Assembly: GCF_900187505.1 (NCBI RefSeq)
Contig: NZ_FYDL01000011.1
Location: 181,385 to 245,384 of the forward strand
Length of the DNA stretch: 64,000 nt
Origin: Pseudomonas sp. Irchel s3h17
Lineage (GTDB): Bacteria; Pseudomonadota; Gammaproteobacteria; Pseudomonadales; Pseudomonadaceae
Reading direction: 5' to 3'
The translations under genes were made by a program, and so were the position numbers. This document shows positions 1 through 8,669 of this stretch, piece after piece. The notes below the pieces were generated by a model. It was not told the DNA's origin. It worked only from the letters and a program-made list of their open reading frames with translations, and did not search any database. Within the stretch, counting starts at the first letter, position 1. Every line of letters starts with the position of its first letter.

Positions 1-43
1 GCTCCTGTTGCCATATTGTTGATAAGTCATACAGGTCCGAAAC

Positions 44-1525
44 ATGGATGTTTTTCAGAGTCGCCTGCGCACTGCCGCAGGGTGGTTACTGCTGGTAACC
101 ACGCTCACGGGGATGGCAATGCTGCTGCCGCGTAGCACATTCGACCCGGAGTCCGTCGATTTCATTCTTCTGCTGGGTGTTATTGGCATCTGGCGTTATT
201 CCATGGGCGCCGTGCATTTCGTGCGGGGGATGATCTTCCTCTATCTGGTGTTCCCCTGGTATCGGCGCAAAGTGCGGCAGCTTGGTGCGCAAGCGGCCCC
301 GTCCCACGTGTTCCTGCTGGTCACGAGCTTTCGCATCGAAGCGCTAACCACCGCTCAGGTCTACCAATCGGTGATCCGCGAGGCCATCGCCTGCGGCTAC
401 CCGACCACCGTGGTGTGTTCCATCGTTGAGCGTTCGGACGAGCTGTTGATCGAGAGCCTGTGGCGGCAGATGAACCCACCGGAGCGGGTCAGTCTGGACT
501 TCGTGCGCATCGCTGGAACCGGCAAGCGCGATGGCCTGGCCCATGGCTTCCGCGCCATTTCCCGGCACCTGCCCGATGACGATGCGGTGGTGGCGGTGAT
601 CGATGGCGATACCGTACTGGAGCAGGGCGTAGTGAAGAAAACCGTGCCCTGGTTCAAGCTTTTCCCCAATGTCGGTGGCCTGACCACCAACGAGTTCTGC
701 GAGGTGCGCGGCAGCTACATCATGAGCGAGTGGCACAAGCTGCGCTTCGCCCAGCGCCACCTCAACATGTGCTCCATGGCGCTCTCCAAGCGTGTGCTGA
801 CCATGACCGGGCGCATGTCGGTATTCCGCACCAGCGTGGTGACCAATCCCGGCTTCATCGCTGACGTCGAGACCGACCACCTGGAACACTGGCGCCTCGG
901 ACGCTTCCGCTTCCTCACTGGCGACGACAAGTCCAGTTGGTACAGCCTGATGCGCCTGGGCTACGACACTTTCTATGTGCCGGACGCGTCCATCAACACC
1001 GTTGAGCACCCGCCGGAAAAAAGCTTCATCAAGGCCAGTCGCAAGCTGATGTTCCGCTGGTACGGCAACAACCTGCGGCAGAACTCCCGCGCCCTGGGCC
1101 TTGGCCCGAATCGTTTGGGCTGGTTCACCTGCCTGGTGCTGGCCGACCAGCGCGTATCCATGTGGACCAGCCTGCTGGGGCCCACCGTGGCGATCATTGC
1201 CAGCCTCAAGTACGGCTTCGCCTTCCTGATGGTGTACCTGCTGTGGATCGGCCTCACTCGCCTGGCGCTGACTTTGCTGCTGCTGGCCTCGGGGCACAAG
1301 GTGGGGCCGGCTTATCCGCTGATCCTCTATTACAACCAGATCATGGGCGCGCTGGTGAAGGTGTACGTCTTCTTCCGCCTCGACCGGCAGTCCTGGACCC
1401 GCCAGAACACCAAGCTTAATCGCGACCTGGCCAGCTTTTCGCTCTGGTTCAACACCTGGTCTTCGCGCGCTATGACCTTCTCCGCGGGCAGCGTCTTTCT
1501 TGCCCTGCTGATGTTCGTGGTGTGA
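44..1525 (+). CDS. alg8: Alg8, alginate polymerase (GT2 glycosyltransferase)
   Basis: Inner-membrane catalytic subunit that polymerises mannuronate from GDP-mannuronate into polymannuronate. The 493 residues match the usual Alg8 length (about 494). Two hydrophobic stretches near residues 12-30 and 38-72 precede a cytoplasmic GT2 domain. That domain shows a DGD metal/nucleotide motif at 187-189, an ETD acid motif at 276-278 and an RW motif near 338 (FRWYGNN). More membrane segments follow at about 370-430 and at the C-terminus. A weak AGG ribosome site lies just before the ATG at 44. Only 43 bases precede the gene, so algD and the main operon promoter should lie outside the window (inference). 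It is followed 64 bases later by alg44, its c-di-GMP-binding partner. The family assignment is firm. Confidence 0.96.
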   Translation: MDVFQSRLRTAAGWLLLVTTLTGMAMLLPRSTFDPESVDFILLLGVIGIWRYSMGAVHFVRGMIFLYLVFPWYRRKVRQLGAQAAPSHVFLLVTSFRIEALTTAQVYQSVIREAIACGYPTTVVCSIVERSDELLIESLWRQMNPPERVSLDFVRIAGTGKRDGLAHGFRAISRHLPDDDAVVAVIDGDTVLEQGVVKKTVPWFKLFPNVGGLTTNEFCEVRGSYIMSEWHKLRFAQRHLNMCSMALSKRVLTMTGRMSVFRTSVVTNPGFIADVETDHLEHWRLGRFRFLTGDDKSSWYSLMRLGYDTFYVPDASINTVEHPPEKSFIKASRKLMFRWYGNNLRQNSRALGLGPNRLGWFTCLVLADQRVSMWTSLLGPTVAIIASLKYGFAFLMVYLLWIGLTRLALTLLLLASGHKVGPAYPLILYYNQIMGALVKVYVFFRLDRQSWTRQNTKLNRDLASFSLWFNTWSSRAMTFSAGSVFLALLMFVV

Positions 1526-1589
1526 TCGGCGAAAAGGACCAAAAAACCTTGAAGCCAGGTTCAACTTACTAATTTGAAAGGGAAAAATT

Positions 1590-2765
1590 ATGAGTGCAGT
1601 GATCAGCCCGGTGGGCAACGCCAATATGGTGCATGAGTCCGAGGCGCAGCGTCAGCATGCGCGCCTGAAGCTGCCGGCGAAGGTCCGGTTCCAAGGCCAG
1701 CAGGGGGGTGTCCAGGAAGTCCAACTGATAGACCTGTCCGCTGGCGGTTTCAGCTTCGAGCAGGGCAGCCAGTCGGTGGTCGAGGGCAAGCTCTATCGCG
1801 GCAAGCTGATGTTCAAAGTGGAGGGCATCGGCTTCGCCATGGATGTCGAATTCCAGGTGCGTTCCATCATTGGCGGCAAGCGCGTTGGCTGTGAATTTCA
1901 CAACCTGCGTCCGCGCGAGATGTCGGCGCTGCGCTACATCATCAGCTCCTTCATCGGCGGCGAGCTGGTGAATGTCGGTGGCCTGATCAGCATTCTCCAG
2001 CGCGAGAACTTCACCAAGGCCCGTGGCGGCAAGGGGAATGAAAGGCTCAGCCTGCTCGGCCGCCTGCGCGCCATGAGTTTAACCCTGGTGATCCTGGTCG
2101 CCGGCCTGAGCGCCTTCGCCTACGTGCTGTACCAGTTCTACGACATCTACTTCGTTACTCACGCTGACTCGGCCCAAGTCAGCGTGCCCGGCACGCAGGT
2201 CGCGATGCCGCGCGAAGGGACTGTGCAAAGCCTGGTCACCGTTGGTAGCACGGTCAGCAAGGGCGCGCCGGTGGCCACCTTCACGGCGAATATGCTGGAT
2301 GCCCTGAAGGGCGCCCTGCCGGAATCGGAGATGACCCCGGACAACCTGGAGCGCCTGTTCAACAAACGCTTCCAAGGCACCCTGACCAGCCCCTGTGACT
2401 GCAAAGTGGTCAGCCAACTGGTGGGTGATGGCCAGGTGGCGCCCAAGGGCACTCCGGTGTTCATGCTGGCGCCGGTGGACAGCGTCGCCACCGTCGAAGC
2501 ACGCTTCCCGTACCGCGCTTTCAACAAGCTGCAACCAGGCACCCCACTGACCTTCCTGGTGGGCGGCGAAACCACCGAACGCGGCGGTCGGATCGCCAGC
2601 ATCGCCCTGCAGGACGGTGGCCTGGCTTCGGACATCCGCGTGCACATCCAGCCAAACGAGCCGCTTGCCAGCGATCTGGCCAAGCGTCCGGTGGACGTGC
2701 GCATTCGCCCGTTGAACGGCGTCTTCGCCAATAACAGCCTGAACAGCCTGGTGTTCGAAAAATGA
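1590..2765 (+). CDS. alg44: Alg44, c-di-GMP-binding alginate copolymerase
   Basis: PilZ-domain membrane protein that activates Alg8 when it binds c-di-GMP. The PilZ signature is intact: RxxxR at R21-R25, and DxSxxG at D48, S50, G53, matching the residues required for binding in P. aeruginosa. One membrane helix lies at about 160-185. It is followed by a periplasmic membrane-fusion-protein-like domain with a lipoyl-like half (GTQVAMPREGTVQSL region) and a CDCK pair near 270. Length is 391 residues (P. aeruginosa 389). The start follows a GAAAGGGAAA purine tract. The leader motif at 1570-1584 recurs before algA. The stop overlaps the algK start (ATGA at 2762-2765), indicating translational coupling. 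Confidence 0.96.
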   Translation: MSAVISPVGNANMVHESEAQRQHARLKLPAKVRFQGQQGGVQEVQLIDLSAGGFSFEQGSQSVVEGKLYRGKLMFKVEGIGFAMDVEFQVRSIIGGKRVGCEFHNLRPREMSALRYIISSFIGGELVNVGGLISILQRENFTKARGGKGNERLSLLGRLRAMSLTLVILVAGLSAFAYVLYQFYDIYFVTHADSAQVSVPGTQVAMPREGTVQSLVTVGSTVSKGAPVATFTANMLDALKGALPESEMTPDNLERLFNKRFQGTLTSPCDCKVVSQLVGDGQVAPKGTPVFMLAPVDSVATVEARFPYRAFNKLQPGTPLTFLVGGETTERGGRIASIALQDGGLASDIRVHIQPNEPLASDLAKRPVDVRIRPLNGVFANNSLNSLVFEK

Positions 2766-4147
2766 AGAGCACCGGACTAGCATGCGGGCTGCTGAGCTCG
2801 CTCAGCCTCGGTCTGCTGGCCGGTTGCGTGGCGTTGCCCGACCTGCAGTTGGCCAAGACGGCCAAGGGCAGTGGTGACCTCGCGACCGCGGAACAGAATT
2901 ACCGCGTCCTCGCCAGCGAAGGTTACGTCGAGGCCCAGATCGGTCTCGCCGACCTGCTGATACGCAGTCCTTTGATCGAGCAGCGGATGCAGGGCGAGAC
3001 GCTGTACCGCCAGGCCCTCGATCGCTCTCCGGCGGCGCCAGCGCGGTTGGGTAAATGGCTGGCGAGCAAGCCGCAGGCGAGTCCTGCCGAGCGCCGGGAG
3101 GCCGAGCAGTTGCTGCGCCAGAGCCTGGCGGCCGGCGACAACAGCGCGTTGCTGCCACTGGTGCAGCTGCAACTGCAGGATCCGCAAAAGCTTGCCAGCG
3201 GCGAGCTGGAACGCGAGCTGGAGCAATGGCAGGCGCAAGGCATCAGCGAAGCCCGGCTCGGCAAGGTGCTCCTGTACCGTGTGCGCGGTAACTACGAGCA
3301 GAAGCTGGACGAGATCGAAGCCATCTGTGAGGGCTGGCTGGACCAGGCCAGCGAATGCTATGTCGAACTGGCCGAGATCTTCCAGCGGCGTGGCAACAAA
3401 GACCGCCAGCAGCAGTTGCTGGCGCGGCTGGACTCGGCCTACCAGGCCGGCCTGGTGTCGCCTGAACGTGTGATGAGCGTTGCCAAGGTCCTGGCCGACA
3501 GCAGCCTGGGCGAAGCTGATCCAAAGGCTGCCCAAGTGCTCTACACGCGTATTGCGCCGGCCTACCCGGACGCCTGGTGCGGTTTGGCCGAACTGGTCCT
3601 GCGCTTCCCCGACCTGGGGGATGGGGCCGTACTCACTGGATACCTGAACAAGGGTATCGAGGCGGGTTCCAGCCGCGCCGCACTGATGCTCGGGCAGCTG
3701 TACCTCAAGGGCCAAGTCGTACCGGCCGATCCGCGGGCGGCGGAGCAGTACCTGCTGCAGGCCGCGCCCGGCCACCTCAAAGCGCACCTGCTGCTGGGCC
3801 GGTTGTACCGGGATGGCGCGCTGGGCGACATCGAGCCGGAAAAGGCGCTGGAGCATCTGCTGATTGCCGCCCGTGCGGGCGACCCGAGCGCCAACATCGC
3901 GCTGGCCCAGCTGTTTGGCGAGGGCAAGGGCGTGCGGATCAACGCCGTCTACAGCTACACCTTCGCCACGCTCGCGTCGCGTCAGGGCGTGGCCCAGGGG
4001 CAGGTTTTGATGGAGCGCCTGGCGCCGAGGCTGCAGGCGCAGGACTACCAGCAGGTGGAGAGCCTGCTGGCCCGTGAAATCGAGGCTCGCGGTGGCCAGC
4101 AGGTCACCGCCAGGAATCAAGCTGATCAAGCGCAGGAAGTGCTATGA
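2762..4147 (+). CDS. algK: AlgK, outer-membrane TPR/Sel1 lipoprotein of alginate export
   Basis: Periplasm-facing lipoprotein scaffold that helps place the AlgE porin and links it to the periplasmic modification complex. The signal peptide ends in a clear lipobox (LLAGC) with the lipidated Cys at residue 22. The rest is helical with Sel1/TPR-like repeats, for example ALMLGQLYLKG and ANIALAQLFGEGKG in the last 150 residues. Length is 461 residues (P. aeruginosa about 475). It starts inside the alg44 stop and ends in an ATGA overlap with algE at 4144-4147, so alg44-algK-algE are tightly coupled. Confidence 0.95.
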   Translation: MKSTGLACGLLSSLSLGLLAGCVALPDLQLAKTAKGSGDLATAEQNYRVLASEGYVEAQIGLADLLIRSPLIEQRMQGETLYRQALDRSPAAPARLGKWLASKPQASPAERREAEQLLRQSLAAGDNSALLPLVQLQLQDPQKLASGELERELEQWQAQGISEARLGKVLLYRVRGNYEQKLDEIEAICEGWLDQASECYVELAEIFQRRGNKDRQQQLLARLDSAYQAGLVSPERVMSVAKVLADSSLGEADPKAAQVLYTRIAPAYPDAWCGLAELVLRFPDLGDGAVLTGYLNKGIEAGSSRAALMLGQLYLKGQVVPADPRAAEQYLLQAAPGHLKAHLLLGRLYRDGALGDIEPEKALEHLLIAARAGDPSANIALAQLFGEGKGVRINAVYSYTFATLASRQGVAQGQVLMERLAPRLQAQDYQQVESLLAREIEARGGQQVTARNQADQAQEVL

Positions 4148-5577
4148 CTTCGAAATACCGTCCAGTCACCACGCTGGCCTGCATGGCCGGATTGCTGGCC
4201 AGCTCCGTCGTCCTGGGGGCGCAGCCGCAACCCGGCTTGTCTTATGGCGCCAATCTCAAACTCACCGCGCAGTCGATCGATGACCTCGATCTGGGTACCC
4301 GCGACGGTGGCGACTTCAATGGCGCCGGCCTCAGCGTGCGGCCCTGGGTCTACAACCGTCAGGGCGACTGGAGCGCCTTCGCGCTCGGCGAGGCGTTCCT
4401 CGCCACCGACACCATCGAGTCGGACACCAGCGAATCCGACACCTTCGACCCCAACGACGCCCGTGAGCGAGAGGACCAGTTCCTCGCCATGCACGAGTTC
4501 TGGGTCGACTATGGCGGTCTGAGCGCTTATCCGGGAGAGTCCTTGCGACTCGGTCGGCAGAAGATCCGCAGTGCCGACGGCCTGTGGTGGGACAGCAATA
4601 TCGAAGCCTTGCGCTGGAATTTCGAGACAACCCTGCTCAGTGCCCACGTCGGCATTGCCGAACGTTTCAGTGACTACCGCACGGACCTGGATGAACTGGC
4701 GCCCGAGGACGAGGATCGCCTGCACCTGCTCGCCGACCTGTCCTGGCAGTGGCAGCCGGGTCACTGGGCCGGGCTGAAGCTCCATCACAGCGATGATCGC
4801 GGCAACCTGCCCGGCAAGGGTGCTTCTGTGGATCAGATGAGCAAGACCGCTACCGGCGAACTCAGCTGGTTAGGGGCTGAGCTCAATGGGGACTTCTACA
4901 ACGAGCGCAGCAACCTACCGCTCAGCTACTGGGTCGCCGCCACTTGGCTGACCGGCAACGTCGACACCTTGCGCACCAGCACCGTAGCCGGCCGCCGCCA
5001 GGCCGATGGCCAGCTCAGCCAGGATGTCGATGCCTGGGCGGTCGACCTTGGCCTGCGCTGGAACATCGACCAGAACTGGCGCGTCGGTACCACCTACATG
5101 CGTGCCAGCGGCGGCTCCGACGGCGACGACTCCGAGCAGTTCACACAGACCGGGCTGGAGAGCAACCGCTCCAAATTCACCGGCACCGGGAGTGCCATCA
5201 ACCGCTTCGGCGAAGCCTATCGCGGTGAGATGAACAACCTGCAGGCGGCCAGCGTGTTCAGCGGCTGGCAGTTGGCCGAGGACTACGACGCCAGCCTTGT
5301 CTACCACCGCTTCTGGCGGGTGGATGACCAGGCCGACAGCAGCAGCGGCCTGAAGGCCCAGTTGGTGCCTGGCGAGAAGGATATCGGGCAAGAAGTCGAC
5401 CTGGTGGTGACGCGCTACCTGAACCGTGGGCAGATACCGGCCGGGATGGAGTGGCTGAGGGCATCCTCCGCGTTGGTCCGCTTCCGGGGCGGGCTGTTCT
5501 TTCCGGGCGATGCCTTCGGCAAAGGCACGGATTCGAGTATGCACCGCGCATTCGTTGATTTTGTCTGGCGCTACTGA
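4144..5577 (+). CDS. algE: AlgE, alginate-specific outer-membrane porin
   Basis: Outer-membrane beta-barrel through which alginate leaves the cell. A Sec signal peptide occupies about residues 1-25 (hydrophobic core LACMAGLLASSVVLG, cleavage near GAQ). The mature part shows alternating amphipathic strands, acidic loops (residues 90-110) and the C-terminal aromatic end FVDFVWRY typical of barrels assembled by BAM. Length is 477 residues (P. aeruginosa 490; family 18-stranded). The start codon overlaps the algK stop. The stop TGA at 5575-5577 is followed immediately by an ATG in frame with algG. Confidence 0.95.
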   Translation: MTSKYRPVTTLACMAGLLASSVVLGAQPQPGLSYGANLKLTAQSIDDLDLGTRDGGDFNGAGLSVRPWVYNRQGDWSAFALGEAFLATDTIESDTSESDTFDPNDAREREDQFLAMHEFWVDYGGLSAYPGESLRLGRQKIRSADGLWWDSNIEALRWNFETTLLSAHVGIAERFSDYRTDLDELAPEDEDRLHLLADLSWQWQPGHWAGLKLHHSDDRGNLPGKGASVDQMSKTATGELSWLGAELNGDFYNERSNLPLSYWVAATWLTGNVDTLRTSTVAGRRQADGQLSQDVDAWAVDLGLRWNIDQNWRVGTTYMRASGGSDGDDSEQFTQTGLESNRSKFTGTGSAINRFGEAYRGEMNNLQAASVFSGWQLAEDYDASLVYHRFWRVDDQADSSSGLKAQLVPGEKDIGQEVDLVVTRYLNRGQIPAGMEWLRASSALVRFRGGLFFPGDAFGKGTDSSMHRAFVDFVWRY

Positions 5578-5613
5578 ATGCCGCCTGCCGAGCTGACCAT
5601 GGAGTTGGACGCT

Positions 5614-7173
5614 ATGTATTTACACACAAGAAACAGGCACCGCTGGGTCGCCGGCGTGGTCCTCGCGGGTAGCCTCGCGTGGGCGGTCGTGGCACCGGCC
5701 GGGGAAGACGCCGCACCCGCTTACCAGGTGTCGAGCATTCCCGTCGAGTCGCTGCTGATCGAGCCGCCGAAGCTGCCCGATCTGTCGCCCTATACGGCCG
5801 AGGCGGCCACTGCCCGGATCGTTCGCAAGCCCGCTGGCAACGTGGTGCTCAAGCGTATGATCGGCCCGAACCAATTGGTGGAGTTCACCGGTGGCGACGA
5901 GCGTCTGCGTGAGTGGGTCAAGCGCCAGGGTGAAATGCCCCAGGCGATTTTCATCGAGGGTGGCTATGTCACGCTGAAGGATCTCGCCCGCAGCCTGCCG
6001 AAGAAGTATTTCGAGGAAACCGAGCCGGGTATCTACATCGCTCGCCTGCCGATCGTCGTCAGCCAGGGCGCGACCCTGCACGTCGGCGCCGAAACCCGCG
6101 ACTTGCGCCTATCCAGCGAGCGCGGCGCGTTCCTGATCAACGACGGCAAGCTGTTCCTCATGTACACCCGCCTTACCGCCTGGAGCGAGACGGAAAACCA
6201 GCAGGACTGGTTCAAGAAGAAGGGCAAGTTCCGCCCCTTCCTCAACGCTTGGGGCGGTACCGAGACCTACATCGTCAACTCGGTGGTATCGAGTCTTGGT
6301 TACACCGCGAGCAAGTCCTATGGCGTATCCATCTCCCAGTACAGCCCGGCGATGCATCCGACCATGCAGCGCGACCATCCCAGCGGCTGGCTGATTGACT
6401 CGATGTTCGACGACATGTGGTACGGCTTCTACTGCTACGAAGCCTATGACGTGGTACTCAAGGGCAATACCTACCGCAACAACCTGGTCTACGGTATCGA
6501 CCCGCACGACCGCTCGCGACGCTTGATCATCGCCGAGAACACCGCCTATGGCACCCGCGAGAAGCACGGCATCATTGTCTCCCGCGAGGTGAACGACAGC
6601 TGGATCTTCAACAACCGCTCCTACGAGAACACCCTCTCCGGGATCGTGGTCGACCGCTCCAGCGTCAATAACGTGCTGGCCAACAACGAGGTTTATCGCA
6701 ACGGCTCCGATGGCATCACCATCTACGAGAGTGGCGACAACCTGTTGTGGGGCAACCGGGCGTTCAACAACGCGCGGCACGGCATTCGTGTGCGCAACAG
6801 CGCCAATGTCGGGCTCTATGAAAACCTCGCGGTGGCCAACGGCCTGCTCGGCATCTACGGGCACGTCAAAGACCTCGTCGGCACACCCCGCGACCTGATA
6901 CTCGACCCCTTCGACATGAACCTCTCCATGACCGTGGTTGGCGGTCGCCTGATCGGTAACCAGTCGGGCGCTATCTCCGTTGTGTCGCCGCAAAGCGTGA
7001 AGCTCTACGGTGTGGAAATGCTGATGCCGACCCAGCCCAGCGGCATCGGCATATTCGGTGCGCTTGCCAAGGAGCAGAGCCGAATCATCGACCTGCTGGT
7101 GCGACAGAAGCGGGCCGTGCTGGTCCTGCCGCTCGACAAGTTGGCGCAACTTCAAGTGAGTGACAAACAATGA
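5614..7173 (+). CDS. algG: AlgG, periplasmic mannuronan C5-epimerase
   Basis: Converts some mannuronate residues of the polymer to guluronate in the periplasm, and also forms part of the export scaffold. It is a right-handed beta-helix protein (CASH/parallel beta-helix repeats, about residues 190-470) with the catalytic DPHD motif intact (D296-D299 counting from 5614), followed by RSRRLIIAENT. I chose the ATG at 5614 because it has a GGAG site nine bases upstream and gives a normal signal peptide (MYLHTRNRHRWVAGVVLAGS). An in-frame ATG at 5578, directly after the algE stop, would add 12 residues and has no ribosome site. Length is 519 residues (P. aeruginosa 543). The end overlaps algX (ATGA at 7170). 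Confidence 0.94.
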   Translation: MYLHTRNRHRWVAGVVLAGSLAWAVVAPAGEDAAPAYQVSSIPVESLLIEPPKLPDLSPYTAEAATARIVRKPAGNVVLKRMIGPNQLVEFTGGDERLREWVKRQGEMPQAIFIEGGYVTLKDLARSLPKKYFEETEPGIYIARLPIVVSQGATLHVGAETRDLRLSSERGAFLINDGKLFLMYTRLTAWSETENQQDWFKKKGKFRPFLNAWGGTETYIVNSVVSSLGYTASKSYGVSISQYSPAMHPTMQRDHPSGWLIDSMFDDMWYGFYCYEAYDVVLKGNTYRNNLVYGIDPHDRSRRLIIAENTAYGTREKHGIIVSREVNDSWIFNNRSYENTLSGIVVDRSSVNNVLANNEVYRNGSDGITIYESGDNLLWGNRAFNNARHGIRVRNSANVGLYENLAVANGLLGIYGHVKDLVGTPRDLILDPFDMNLSMTVVGGRLIGNQSGAISVVSPQSVKLYGVEMLMPTQPSGIGIFGALAKEQSRIIDLLVRQKRAVLVLPLDKLAQLQVSDKQ

Positions 7174-8597
7174 AACGGAGTTCAATGGGCCGCTTAGCCC
7201 AAGGGTGGCTGGCGTGCGCCTCTATTGCGACGCTTTTCACCAGTTCCCTGAGCCTGGCTGCCGAGGCGCCCGAATACGAGATCGAGCGCTGCTGCCAGAT
7301 CTGCCCGCAGGCGCTGCAGGACAGCAGCTACACCGGTGATCTGGGCGATTTCAGCCAACTGGTACAGGGGCACGAGGATTGGCTTTTTCGCAGCAAGATC
7401 GACTTCATGACCAACATCGGCACCACGCCCGAGGGTTTCAAACTGCTCCAGGATCTGCGTGATGCGCTGAAAGCCAGGGGCGTGGAACTGGTGATGGTCT
7501 ACCTGCCACCGCGTGGCCTGCTCGTCACTGAGATGCTCAACCCGCAGGAGCGCAGCAGCTTCAATGCCGAACTGTCGCGCCGCAATTACCTGGCTACCAT
7601 CGAGCGCCTGCGCAGCCTGGGTATACGCGTGCCGGACCTATCGGCAGTGCTGGACCTGCCGGCCGAAGTGCGCAGGAAATTCTTCTTCAAGCGCGATAAT
7701 CACTGGACGCCGCAAGGCGCTGAGCTGACCGCGCAGTTGCTGGCCGCCGAGATTGGTAAGTCGAGGGTCTTCAAGGGGATTGCACGCAAGGAATTTGCCA
7801 CGCGCATGGAAGGCAACCTGTACAAGGCCGGCTCACTCAACCAGGCATTCGGCAAAATCTGTGGCAGTGGTTACGCCAATGAGTATTTCACGCGCGCAGT
7901 GACGGAGCCTAAAGAAGAGAGCAATGAGCTGTTTGGCGATACCGAACGGCCCGATGTGGTGCTGGTCGGCACCAGTTTCAGTTCCGCACAGTACAACTTC
8001 GACGGCTTCCTCAAACAGTACGCCAGCGTCGACGTGGATAACCGCTCGGTGACAGGCGGTGGCTTCCACAGTGCCATGCTGCAGTACCTCGGCACCCAGG
8101 ACTTCCGGGACAAACCGCCGAAGGTACTGATCTGGGAGGTCAACAGCTATTACGACCTGGCCATGGCGACTTTCTATCGCCAGGCCATGCCCCTGCTGGA
8201 TAACGGTTGCCGGGACGTAACGGCGGACATAGACCAGAAGCTGACCCTGCGGCCCGGCAGGAACGAGGTGTTGGTCAACACGGGGGTCAAGCCGATCCGC
8301 AGTGAGGACGCCGTCGTCGAGATCCAGTTCAGCAAGCCCGAGATCAGCGATTTGCGCAGTACCGTCTGGTACATGAGCGGCTCGAGGGAAAACCTGTTGA
8401 TCAGTCGGTCGCGGGAAGTCGAGTCGAACGGCCGCTTTGTTTTCCGCTTGCGTGAGGACGCCGAGTGGGCGGGGCAGACGCTGCTGTCCCTGGAGATCGA
8501 TATGCCGGCAGACATGCCCCCGGGGCTGCAGGTCGAGGCGAAGATCTGCCGCAGGGCGGACAAACCCGCAAGCGTGATGCAAGCCAAGGCCGATTGA
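7170..8597 (+). CDS. algX: AlgX, alginate O-acetyltransferase (SGNH-like, CBM)
   Basis: Periplasmic enzyme that acetylates mannuronate residues and belongs to the export complex. A signal peptide spans about residues 1-31 (cleavage near SLAAEA). A paired-Cys N-terminus (CCQIC) precedes the SGNH-like domain. The catalytic Asp and His fall in DNHWTPQG near residues 176-178, and the Ser in GTSFSS near 270, matching D174/H176/S269 of P. aeruginosa. The C-terminal 110 residues correspond to the alginate-binding CBM. Length is 475 residues (P. aeruginosa 474). The start overlaps the algG stop. The next gene is algI, not algL as in the classical operon. Confidence 0.95.
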   Translation: MKRSSMGRLAQGWLACASIATLFTSSLSLAAEAPEYEIERCCQICPQALQDSSYTGDLGDFSQLVQGHEDWLFRSKIDFMTNIGTTPEGFKLLQDLRDALKARGVELVMVYLPPRGLLVTEMLNPQERSSFNAELSRRNYLATIERLRSLGIRVPDLSAVLDLPAEVRRKFFFKRDNHWTPQGAELTAQLLAAEIGKSRVFKGIARKEFATRMEGNLYKAGSLNQAFGKICGSGYANEYFTRAVTEPKEESNELFGDTERPDVVLVGTSFSSAQYNFDGFLKQYASVDVDNRSVTGGGFHSAMLQYLGTQDFRDKPPKVLIWEVNSYYDLAMATFYRQAMPLLDNGCRDVTADIDQKLTLRPGRNEVLVNTGVKPIRSEDAVVEIQFSKPEISDLRSTVWYMSGSRENLLISRSREVESNGRFVFRLREDAEWAGQTLLSLEIDMPADMPPGLQVEAKICRRADKPASVMQAKAD

Positions 8598-8603
8598 CCT
8601 GAT

Positions 8604-8631
8604 GGAGCCATGCGCCTGGCGCATGGGCTCC
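8604..8631 (+). other. Strong hairpin at the algX-algI junction
   Basis: A near-perfect 28-base palindrome (arms 8604-8616 and 8618-8631, one bulged base) lies seven bases after the algX stop. No T-run follows, so it is not a simple intrinsic terminator. It may stabilise or mark a processing site in the operon mRNA (inference). It sits where algL is found in the classical operon. Confidence 0.6.
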
Positions 8632-8669
8632 TTAGGGCAACGATGATCATTCAAAAGGAGATTGAGAGC

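Noticed and set aside
1..43. An alginate promoter or AlgU site before alg8
   Set aside because: Only 43 bases are visible and none resembles GAACTT-N16-TCTGA; the operon promoter should be upstream of algD, outside the window.
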